A stretch of 12,077 nucleotides of DNA from Pseudomonadota bacterium. GTDB taxonomy: Bacteria > Pseudomonadota > Alphaproteobacteria > Caulobacterales > Caulobacteraceae. This document shows, one piece after another, positions 6,177 through 11,498 of the stretch. The stretch's first letter is position 1. Every line of letters begins with the position of its first letter. Below the pieces are notes generated by a model. That model saw only the letters and a program-made list of their open reading frames with translations. It made no database searches and was not told the origin of the DNA. The stretch lies in contig JAEXJH010000477.1 in assembly GCA_023445955.1 (NCBI GenBank), forward strand, positions 1-12,077, given 5' to 3'. The position numbers were made by a program, and so were the translations under genes.

Positions 6177-6575
6177 TCATTGCCCGGAGTCGACACGTCG
6201 GCGCATGTCCCTACGGGCGGCGACGATCAGGTCGGCCAGCGCCGCCTCGTCGACCGGCTGGGCCCAGCGCAGCTTCACGTGCCGCATGCGCTTGCCGCCG
6301 CCTTCCAACAGGCCGGCCGGATCGGGCAAGGACGCGCCCTCGTAGAAGCCGATGGCGGCGTGGGCGCTGAACGCGTCGACATAGGCGAAGGCGGCGTCCT
6401 CGACGCAGGCGGTCGGATGGCCGTCGTGCAGCAGCTCGCGGATGTCGTCGCCCGTTTCGCGCAACCGCTCGAACCAGGCCAGGACCCGCTGGCGCAACGG
6501 ATCGTCGGACGCGAACCAGGCCGCGACCTCGGGGTGGCGACGCACGGCGCTGGCGAAGCGGAACAGCGAGCTCAT
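6177..6575 (-). CDS. DUF1801 domain protein (YdhG-like)
   Basis: A 132-residue protein of the DUF1801 family, a small cytoplasmic alpha/beta fold with no established biochemical role in most members. Recognition rests on the segment IGFYEGASLPDPAGLLEG (74-91) followed by GGKRMRHVKLR, the family's hallmark, in a protein of typical size. The N-terminus (FRFASAVRRHPEVAAWFAS) is helical and the C-terminus ends with a basic helix. The ATG at 6575 lies in a 16-bp palindrome and overlaps, as ATGA, the stop of a 3-codon mini-ORF that has the better-placed SD sequence (GAGG). It faces away from the plus-strand membrane protein/regulator pair and shares with it the 126-base divergent region carrying three operator copies, so it may share their control. 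Confidence 0.85.
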   Translation of the reverse strand: MSSLFRFASAVRRHPEVAAWFASDDPLRQRVLAWFERLRETGDDIRELLHDGHPTACVEDAAFAYVDAFSAHAAIGFYEGASLPDPAGLLEGGGKRMRHVKLRWAQPVDEAALADLIVAARRDMRRRVDSGQ

Positions 6576-6586
6576 GCCGGCATGAG
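6571..6586. repeat. 16-bp perfect palindrome over the DUF1801 start codon
   Basis: CTCATGCCGGCATGAG is its own reverse complement, contains the start codon of the DUF1801 gene, and overlaps a second perfect palindrome, GAGGCGCGCCTC (6584-6595). Seen directly. It could be an operator, or an RNA element limiting access to the start codon. Confidence 0.5.
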
Positions 6587-6617
6587 GCGCGCCTCGGCGG
6601 CGCTTGTCCAGGCCACC

Positions 6618-6636
6618 ACTTTCCGTGTTGGAAAGT
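6618..6636. promoter_or_regulatory. Operator copy 1 (ACTTTCC-N5-GGAAAGT)
   Basis: Perfect 7-bp arms ACTTTCC and GGAAAGT around GTGTT. It is the copy nearest the divergent DUF1801 gene, 42 bases upstream of its ATG, and upstream of the candidate promoter for the membrane protein/regulator pair. Confidence 0.75.
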
Positions 6637-6640
6637 TTTC

Positions 6641-6659
6641 ACTTGCCAGATCGGAAAGT
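6641..6659. promoter_or_regulatory. Operator copy 2 (ACTTGCC-N5-GGAAAGT)
   Basis: Same architecture and same 5-base spacer (AGATC) with a single arm mismatch (ACTTGCC). Its centre is 23 bp from that of copy 1. It overlaps the candidate -35 hexamer TTGCCA and the promoter spacer. Confidence 0.7.
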
Positions 6660-6672
6660 TGTCGACTATGAC
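6643..6672 (+). promoter_or_regulatory. Candidate promoter of the membrane protein/regulator pair
   Basis: TTGCCA (6643-6648), an 18-base spacer, and TATGAC (6667-6672) resemble a housekeeping -35/-10 pair. Transcription would begin near 6680, inside operator copy 3. The hexamers are imperfect; the placement under the operators is what makes it plausible. Confidence 0.4.
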
Positions 6673-6689
6673 TTTCCGCAATGGAAAGT
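6671..6689. promoter_or_regulatory. Operator copy 3 (ACTTTCC-N5-GGAAAGT)
   Basis: Perfect 7-bp arms around GCAAT; its centre is 30 bp from that of copy 2. It overlaps the likely transcription start and ends just before the AAGGAGG ribosome site. An ATG inside it (6681) is in frame with the gene but is not the likely start. Confidence 0.75.
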
Positions 6690-6701
6690 AAGGAGGTCCC
6701 C

Positions 6702-7154
6702 GTGACCCGAGACGAAGACGCCCTGCGGATGCTGGCCGAGGTCGAAGCCGCCAATGCCGACTTGGCCGAACGCGCCAAGGCGCCGGTCTGGTACCACCCG
6801 GCCCTGGGTTTGCTGATGGGCGGCCTGGTGGCGGTGCAGGCCGCGCCGATTCCGGCCAAGCTGGCCTATTACGGGGTCTATGTGGCGGGCCTGGTGCTGC
6901 TGATGCGCGCCTACAAGCGCCACACCGGCATGTGGATCAACGGCTATCGCGCGGGGCGCACCCGCTGGGTCGCCGTCGGGCTGGCGGGCCTGGCCATCCT
7001 GTGCGCAGCGATCGCGGTCTGGCTGGAGCGCGAACGCCATCTCGAGGCCGCGCCGCTGGTGTTCGGCGCGATCGTCGCCGTGCTGGTCACGATCGGCGGT
7101 TTCGTCTGGGAAGCGGCCTTCCGCGCCGACCTGCGCGACGGGAGAGGCCTGTGA
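6702..7154 (+). CDS. Four-helix membrane protein paired with a winged-helix regulator
   Basis: An uncharacterised 150-residue inner-membrane protein. After a charged, probably helical cytoplasmic N-terminus (about 1-27) four hydrophobic segments are visible: 33-48, 54-70, 89-108 and 118-136, with the basic loop HTGMWINGYRAGRTR (74-88) between the second and third. I see no catalytic motif. The GTG at 6702 is the chosen start: it has an ideal AAGGAGG five bases upstream, whereas the in-frame ATG at 6681 lies inside an operator copy and upstream of that SD sequence. The last bases overlap the next gene as GTGA. Small membrane proteins next to HTH_34-type regulators recur in bacterial genomes with unknown roles; I infer that the regulator controls this gene and itself. 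Sensing or transport would be guesses. Confidence 0.85.
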   Translation: MTRDEDALRMLAEVEAANADLAERAKAPVWYHPALGLLMGGLVAVQAAPIPAKLAYYGVYVAGLVLLMRAYKRHTGMWINGYRAGRTRWVAVGLAGLAILCAAIAVWLERERHLEAAPLVFGAIVAVLVTIGGFVWEAAFRADLRDGRGL

Positions 7155-7447
7155 GCCTGGAGCTGGACCCGGTGATCCACGCGCCCAACCGGCTGCAGAT
7201 GTGCTGCATGCTGGCCCAGGCCGACACCATCGACTTCGCCACCGTCCGCGAGGCGCTGGACGTGTCGGAGTCGGTGCTCTCCAAGCACGTGAAGACCCTG
7301 GAGGAGGCCGGCTACGTCAAGGTCAGCAAGGCCGCCTCCGACGGCCGCCAGCGCACCTGGCTGTCGCTGAGCGCCCCCGGCCGCAAGGCGCTGAAGAGCC
7401 ACCTGGCGGCGCTGAAGGCGATGATGGCCGGGGTTCCGGAAGCCTAG
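7151..7447 (+). CDS. Winged-helix transcriptional regulator (HTH_34/MarR-like)
   Basis: A compact DNA-binding protein of 98 residues, essentially one winged-helix domain of the kind placed in Pfam HTH_34 (MarR/ArsR-related). It opens with LDPVIHAPNRLQM (5-17), the usual start for this family. The helix-turn-helix with its recognition helix covers about 31-54 (VREALDVSESVLSKHVKTLEEAG), and the wing is about 57-72 with the basic SDGRQRTWLSLS. It ends with a helix likely to dimerise (about 75-92). Two adjacent cysteines (C18, C19) could be redox- or metal-responsive, but that is speculative. The GTG start at 7151 overlaps the membrane protein's TGA, with GGGAGAGG upstream. As a dimer it would suit the 19-bp two-armed operators found three times upstream, so autoregulation is the natural inference. 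Confidence 0.9.
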   Translation: MSLELDPVIHAPNRLQMCCMLAQADTIDFATVREALDVSESVLSKHVKTLEEAGYVKVSKAASDGRQRTWLSLSAPGRKALKSHLAALKAMMAGVPEA

Positions 7448-7459
7448 CGGGCCGCAAAC

Positions 7460-8491
7460 TTAGTGGGTGAGCACGATCGGCTTGACCGCGCCGCCCGACA
7501 CCGAGACCAGGCTGACGATCGTGCCGCCTTCCTGGACCATGTAGCCGCCATTGCCGGCCGGGCTCTCGATGCTGACCACGGCGGCGACATAGTAGTCGCC
7601 GTCGGGCAGGCGGTCGAAGGCGAAGCCGCCCTGGGCGTCGCAGGTCTCGACCGTCACGACCGGGTCGAACGGCTGCGGCTCCCAGATCGTGCGACGGGCA
7701 AAGCCGCCGGCTTCAGAGCCATAGGCCTGGCGCACGAAGGCGACCGTCGACGGACCGCGCGGGAACAGCCGCACCGGCGAGCCGGCGCAGCTGCGGGTCT
7801 GGCCGTTGCGCGTGCGCAGGAAGGCCGTGCCCTTGATGACGTTGCTGCTGCTGATCATCGGTGCCGGCGGCGGAGGCGGGGCCGCGACCGGAGCCCCGGC
7901 CAGGGGTTCGGGGATGTAGGTCGGCGAGGGCCGGAACGTCGGGTCGGGCGTGTAGACCGGCGCCAACCTGGCGCCAGGCGCGCGTGGCGGCGAGACCCTC
8001 ACCTGCTCCGGCGAAGGCGGTGGCGGAGGCGGCGCATAGGCAGGCTGCGGGACCGGCTCTGGCGGCGGTAGGGCGTCCTGCGGCGCCTCGGCGAACCGGT
8101 CGTACGGACCAGCCGGCTCAAGCTTGACGAAGGCCGGGTTGGGCACCAGGTCCTGCGTCGCGCCGGTGGCGGAGTCGATGCCGACCCCGATCAGCCCGCC
8201 GATCAGGACGTTGCCGGCCATGCCGGCGGCGCCGGCCTTGGCGGTCTTGTGGGTGACGGTGATGGTCGCCGGCTTGAAGCCGGGCTTGGTGACCTTGGCG
8301 ACGAACTCGCTCTTGCGGCTCATCCTGATCGCGCAGGGCGTGGCCTCGCAGAAGTGGCCGTTGGTCGTCTCGACCTTGGCGCCGATCGGGTCGCTGCTGA
8401 CCTCCCAGGCGTCGGTCGAGCCGCGCGTCACCGACGCGCAGGCGCAGAGCAGGACACAGGCAGACGCCGACGCCACCAGACCGAACTTCAT
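7460..8491 (-). CDS. Proline-rich lipoprotein with PEGA-like and carboxypeptidase-regulatory-like domains
   Basis: A secreted lipoprotein of 343 residues, function unknown. The N-terminus is a lipoprotein signal (MKFGLVASASACVLLCAC) with lipobox LCAC, C18 being lipidated; no Asp follows at +2, so outer-membrane sorting is possible. Residues about 26-80 form a PEGA-like beta domain with a probable disulfide (C48-C53). A glycine-rich hydrophobic stretch (88-112) follows, which in this family precedes the conserved segment ending LVPNPAFVKL. Residues 139-212 are a proline-rich linker (runs of six and five Pro) that could span periplasm or peptidoglycan. Residues about 217-343 look like a carboxypeptidase-regulatory-like beta sandwich with two further Cys. 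The ATG at 8491 has AGGGG six bases upstream; the in-frame ATG at 8497 and GTG at 8527 lack good spacing. It converges on the regulator gene 12 bases away. Confidence 0.85.
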   Translation of the reverse strand: MKFGLVASASACVLLCACASVTRGSTDAWEVSSDPIGAKVETTNGHFCEATPCAIRMSRKSEFVAKVTKPGFKPATITVTHKTAKAGAAGMAGNVLIGGLIGVGIDSATGATQDLVPNPAFVKLEPAGPYDRFAEAPQDALPPPEPVPQPAYAPPPPPPSPEQVRVSPPRAPGARLAPVYTPDPTFRPSPTYIPEPLAGAPVAAPPPPPAPMISSSNVIKGTAFLRTRNGQTRSCAGSPVRLFPRGPSTVAFVRQAYGSEAGGFARRTIWEPQPFDPVVTVETCDAQGGFAFDRLPDGDYYVAAVVSIESPAGNGGYMVQEGGTIVSLVSVSGGAVKPIVLTH

Positions 8492-8620
8492 GACCATCCC
8501 CTGCCCATCCCCTGACGGGTCCCGCACCGCTTATGGCCGCCCACAGGTTGAGCAACGGTGAAGCCTCTGGACAAAACCTGTAGCTTTGGCGAGCCTCCCG
8601 CCCAATCGGGGGATGAGTTG

Positions 8621-9424
8621 ATGCGCGTACTCAAGATCATGGCGACAGTCGCCGTCCTGGCGGCGGCCGGCCTGCTGACGGCCTGCATCACACTGAAGAC
8701 CGACCCGGCGGCCGAAGCCGTGGCCATGGACGTGCTCCGGGCCGTGAGGGACGCCAATGAGGCCGCCTTGCGCGCCAGGCTGACGCCCGAGGCCTCCGCC
8801 GCGATCACGCCGGACCAGTTCAGGCAGCTCCGCGCCTACACGCCCCCCAGCGAGCCCGACCGCCGACGGCTGATCAACTTCCTGCACGGGTACGGTCGAC
8901 CTGAGTCGCTGTCGCTCCAGTACGAGCTGAGCTATCCCGGCGAGGGCGTGCTCTACGACATCCGCCTCAAGCGGCCGAAGGGCGGCGTCTGGCGGGCGGA
9001 GTATGTCCACCTGCAGCGGGCCAGCGACGCCCAGCTGGCCCCGAACCGCTTCACGCTCGCCAAGCCGCCCGGCCACTGGCTGTTCCTGGTCCTGACCATC
9101 CTGTCGCCCGTGACCATGCTGGCGGCCCTGGTCGCGGTCGTCAGGGCGCCGCGCTTCAAGTTCAAATGGCTGTGGGCGATCGTGGCCCTGGCCGGCATGG
9201 GGTCGGTGTCCATGAACTGGTCGACCGGAGGGGTTTTCTTCAATCCCCTGACCCTGGCCCTGATCGGCGTCGGCGCGACCACTCAGGGCTTCCTGGGCTT
9301 CTTCCCGTACATCGTGAAGTTCACCCTGCCGATCGGGGCGTTTGCAGCCTTGTGGCGCGCGGCCGAGGCCCGGCGAAAGGCCGAGGCCAAGCCGCCGCTG
9401 GACGAGACCGCCGCCGGCGCCTAG
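8621..9424 (+). CDS. Lipoprotein-type membrane protein with periplasmic domain and C-terminal helices
   Basis: An unrecognised 267-residue protein. It starts with a hydrophobic signal ending in lipobox LTAC (C22). A soluble, presumably periplasmic domain follows (about 24-148), with a helix-rich start (AVRDANEAALRARL) and a strand-rich end (LSLQYELSYPGEGVLYDIRL), compatible with but not proof of an NTF2/DUF3887-like fold. Four hydrophobic segments come next (about 152-174, 183-199, 205-221, 228-247) and then a charged tail. The start at 8621 is chosen for GGGGGA eight bases upstream; the longer frame to 8558 would place a polar leader before the signal. The C-terminal part is clearly related to the next gene's product, nine bases downstream, so the two are a duplicated pair in one operon. 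Function unknown; a lipid-anchored domain fused to a helical membrane domain is an unusual layout. Confidence 0.85.
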   Translation: MRVLKIMATVAVLAAAGLLTACITLKTDPAAEAVAMDVLRAVRDANEAALRARLTPEASAAITPDQFRQLRAYTPPSEPDRRRLINFLHGYGRPESLSLQYELSYPGEGVLYDIRLKRPKGGVWRAEYVHLQRASDAQLAPNRFTLAKPPGHWLFLVLTILSPVTMLAALVAVVRAPRFKFKWLWAIVALAGMGSVSMNWSTGGVFFNPLTLALIGVGATTQGFLGFFPYIVKFTLPIGAFAALWRAAEARRKAEAKPPLDETAAGA

Positions 9425-9433
9425 GAACGCCGG

Positions 9434-9760
9434 ATGACCCAGACCCTCGGCCTCGTGGCCGCCCTCGCCTGGCCGCTGCCGATGATCGTGGCCCTGTTCC
9501 TGGTCGCCCGCGATCGGACCCTGAAATTCCGCATCGTCTGGGCGCTGATGTGCTTCGTCGGCGTGGGCGCGTTCTGGATGGAGCAGAGCACCGGCCAGTG
9601 GGGCTTCATCCCGCTGGCCATCAACCTGCTGGGCCCGAACGCCCAGCCGGGGTTCTACAAGGCCGTGATCCCGGCCGGCGCGATCGGGGTGCTGGTGCTG
9701 CAGACTCTGCGGGCTCGCAAGCGCCGCGAACTGGCTAGAACAGCACCCTCGGATTCATGA
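9434..9760 (+). CDS. Small membrane protein, paralogue of the upstream gene's C-terminal domain
   Basis: A 108-residue protein with three to four hydrophobic segments (about 6-24, 32-47, 57-68, 77-94) and a basic tail RARKRRE. It aligns with the last part of the preceding protein: LKFRIVWAL against FKFKWLWAI, then MEQSTGQWGFIPLAINLLG against MNWSTGGVFFNPLTLALIG, then IPAGAIGVLVL against LPIGAFAALWR. The shared core is [KR]-F-[KR]-x2-WA followed by STG-x3-F-x-PL. The N-terminal lipoprotein/periplasmic domain is absent. The ATG is nine bases after the upstream stop, with AGGA spaced seven bases. Its 3' end overlaps the convergent FAD enzyme gene by 26 bases. No function can be assigned; a heteromeric complex of the two paralogues is a reasonable inference. 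Confidence 0.85.
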   Translation: MTQTLGLVAALAWPLPMIVALFLVARDRTLKFRIVWALMCFVGVGAFWMEQSTGQWGFIPLAINLLGPNAQPGFYKAVIPAGAIGVLVLQTLRARKRRELARTAPSDS

Positions 9761-11144
9761 TCCGCTTGGGGTCCAGCGCCTGGCGGATCGCCCGCAGCGC
9801 CGCGACCTCGATCGGGTCCTTGTAGGTCAGGGCCTCGGCCGTCTTCATCGCCCCCAGGCCGTGTTCGGCGCTGATCGAGCCCGAGAAGCCGGCGGTGATG
9901 TCATGGACGATCCGGGCGCCCTGCTCGCGCAGGGCGTCGTGGACATCGTCGTCGGCGCCGACGGGTTTTAACACATCGTAGTGGACATTGCCGTCGCCGA
10001 CATGGCCGAAGGCGATGATCCGCACGCCGGGGAAGGCCTCCTCCAGCGCCGTGTCGGCCCGCTCGATGAAGTCCGGGATCTTCGAGACCGGCACCGAGAT
10101 GTCGTGCTTCCACACCGCGCCCTCGGGCTTCTGGCCCGCCGAGTGGCCTTCGCGGATATGCCAGAACTGCTTCATCTGGGTCTCGGTCTGGGCCACGGCG
10201 GCGTCGGCGATCAGGCCATCGCCCAAGGCCTTGGCCAGCAGCCGCTCCAGCGCCGCCTCGGCCGCGCCCGGCTCGCCGCTAGCGATCTCGATCAGCACGT
10301 ACCAGGGATGCTCGGTCGGCAGCGGATCGCGCAGGCCCGGCACATTGCGGACGGTCAGGGCAAAGCCCAGCAGGCCCATCAGCTCGAACGCCTCGACCGC
10401 GCCGCCAGTCTCGTCCTTGGCGCGGGCCAGCAGCTGGATGGCGTCGGCCGGCGAGTGCAGCCCCACGATCGCCACGGCCCGCGAGGCCAGGGGCGCGTGC
10501 AGCTTCAGCGAAGCCGCCGTGACAATGCCCAGCGTGCCCTCGGCGCCGATCAGCAGCTGCTTGAGGTCGTAGCCGGTGTTGTCCTTGCGCAGGCGCTTGA
10601 GGCCGTTCCAGATCTCGCCATTGGGCAGGACGGCCTCGACGCCCAGCACCTGCTCGCGCATCATGCCGTAGCGCAGCACGGCCGTGCCGCCGGCGTTGGT
10701 CGAGATCAGCCCGCCGATCGTGCAGGAGCCTTCCGAGGCCACGCCGACGGTGAAGCGGCGGCCCACGCGGGCGGCCTGCTGGTGGGCCTCGTAGAGGGTG
10801 ACCCCGGCCTCCAGCACCATGGCGTCGTCCAGCGGATCGACGTCGCGGATCGCCTTCAGCTTCTGGGTGGAGAGCAGGATTTCGCCGTGCGGGATCTGGC
10901 CGGCGACGAGGCCGGTATTTCCGCCCTGAGGCGTGATCGCCACGCCCTCGGCGGCGCAGATGCCCACGACGGCGGCGACCTCGGCGGTCGTGCGCGGCGT
11001 CACCAGCAGCGGCGTCTCGCCCCGCCAGCGACCGCGCCATTCGACCAGATGCGGCGCCAGCACGTCCGGATCCTGGCTCCACGCGCCCTCGCCGAGCACG
11101 GCCTTGATCCGGGAGACGACATCGGCGGGAACGGGCTTGGTCAT
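9735..11144 (-). CDS. FAD-binding oxidoreductase, GlcD / D-2-hydroxyglutarate dehydrogenase type
   Basis: A flavoenzyme of 469 residues in the FAD-linked oxidase C-terminal (GlcD, D-lactate, D-2-hydroxyglutarate dehydrogenase) family, oxidising a D-2-hydroxyacid to the 2-oxoacid with electrons passed to an acceptor protein or quinone. The PCMH-type FAD-binding domain comes first, with the pyrophosphate-binding loop PQGGNTGLVAGQ at 72-83 and GSCTIGGLISTNAGG further on. The C-terminal domain holds the metal/substrate-binding signature GHVGDGNVHYDV (380-391), the ISAEHGLG motif (424-431) and the terminal NPRVLF. It is full length. D-2-hydroxyglutarate is the commonest substrate for members with this loop and length, but D-lactate or another hydroxyacid cannot be excluded. 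It is third in a minus-strand run after sua5 and the 107-residue gene. No SD sequence is evident; a promoter-like element places transcription start at the ATG. Confidence 0.93.
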   Translation of the reverse strand: MTKPVPADVVSRIKAVLGEGAWSQDPDVLAPHLVEWRGRWRGETPLLVTPRTTAEVAAVVGICAAEGVAITPQGGNTGLVAGQIPHGEILLSTQKLKAIRDVDPLDDAMVLEAGVTLYEAHQQAARVGRRFTVGVASEGSCTIGGLISTNAGGTAVLRYGMMREQVLGVEAVLPNGEIWNGLKRLRKDNTGYDLKQLLIGAEGTLGIVTAASLKLHAPLASRAVAIVGLHSPADAIQLLARAKDETGGAVEAFELMGLLGFALTVRNVPGLRDPLPTEHPWYVLIEIASGEPGAAEAALERLLAKALGDGLIADAAVAQTETQMKQFWHIREGHSAGQKPEGAVWKHDISVPVSKIPDFIERADTALEEAFPGVRIIAFGHVGDGNVHYDVLKPVGADDDVHDALREQGARIVHDITAGFSGSISAEHGLGAMKTAEALTYKDPIEVAALRAIRQALDPKRIMNPRVLF

Positions 11145-11150
11145 GGGCGG

Positions 11151-11179
11151 AGTATAGGCCTCGCGCGCCCCTAGCCCAA
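11151..11179 (-). promoter_or_regulatory. Promoter-like element giving a possibly leaderless FAD oxidoreductase mRNA
   Basis: On the minus strand TTGGGC, a 17-base spacer and TATACT make a good -35/-10 pair. TATACT ends six bases before the ATG at 11144, so the transcript would begin at about the A of ATG. There is no SD sequence in the gap, which fits leaderless translation. The -35 overlaps the end of the upstream 107-residue gene. Confidence 0.5.
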
Positions 11180-11494
11180 GGCCGGGTCGGGGACGCCGCG
11201 GATGTCGCGCCAGTATTCCTCGCGGACATTGTCGTCGATCACGGCCGGATCACCCGCGCCCTTGAACAGCCGGTCGGCGCCGTCCTTGCGCGCCCGGGCG
11301 ATCCAGTACGGATGGCCGGTGACGCTGTCCTGGAAATTGGCCTTCAGGCCCGAGTGGCGCAGCGCAAAGAACGTCTGGCCGGCATAGTGCAGGGTCTCGC
11401 CGCTCTTGGACGAGACGACCCGCCCGATCCGCGCCGGCCCGTTGACGCCCTTGGACTTGTCCTCGACGTACATGATCCGGGTCTTGCTCTTCAT
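11171..11494 (-). CDS. Conserved small protein of unknown function, 107 residues
   Basis: A soluble 107-residue protein with no signal peptide or membrane segment. I recognise the type from other proteobacteria: MYVEDKSKGVNGPARIGRV at the start, a central SSKSGETLHYAGQTF, the HPYWIARARKDGADRLF segment, and an end like DDNVREEYWRDIRG. Such proteins sometimes carry the name of 1-deoxy-D-xylulose-5-phosphate synthase in databases (recalled, not checked). That cannot be right here, as the protein is about one-sixth the size of the enzyme and lacks its thiamine-binding motifs. The start at 11494 has AGGA seven bases upstream, inside the last codons of sua5; an alternative ATG at 11473 matches the shorter homologues. 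It follows sua5 by four bases, so the two are cotranscribed and probably translationally coupled. Function unknown. Confidence 0.88.
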   Translation of the reverse strand: MKSKTRIMYVEDKSKGVNGPARIGRVVSSKSGETLHYAGQTFFALRHSGLKANFQDSVTGHPYWIARARKDGADRLFKGAGDPAVIDDNVREEYWRDIRGVPDPALG

Positions 11495-11498
11495 CGGC

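Noticed and set aside
5361..6671. A 436-codon plus-strand frame opposite yaaA and the DUF1801 gene
   Set aside because: Antisense artefact: no recognisable motif, and it spans two real minus-strand genes and the gap between them.
6572..6859. A 95-codon minus-strand frame ending at the DUF1801 start
   Set aside because: It runs antisense through the operators and the membrane protein gene with no SD sequence or motif; only its last three codons (Met-Pro-Ala, ATG at 6583) are of interest as a mini-ORF.
7448..7459. Bidirectional terminator between the regulator gene and the proline-rich lipoprotein gene
   Set aside because: The gap is only 12 bases and contains no hairpin or T-run.
8543..8581. 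Inverted repeat ACAGGTT...AACCTGT in the divergent gap between the two lipoprotein genes
   Set aside because: Seven-base arms separated by 25 bases occur often by chance, and no promoter elements line up convincingly with it.
9981..11174. A 397-codon plus-strand frame opposite the FAD oxidoreductase
   Set aside because: Rich in His, Asp, Gly, Arg and Gln, as antisense of GC-rich coding DNA gives; the minus strand carries the full flavoenzyme.
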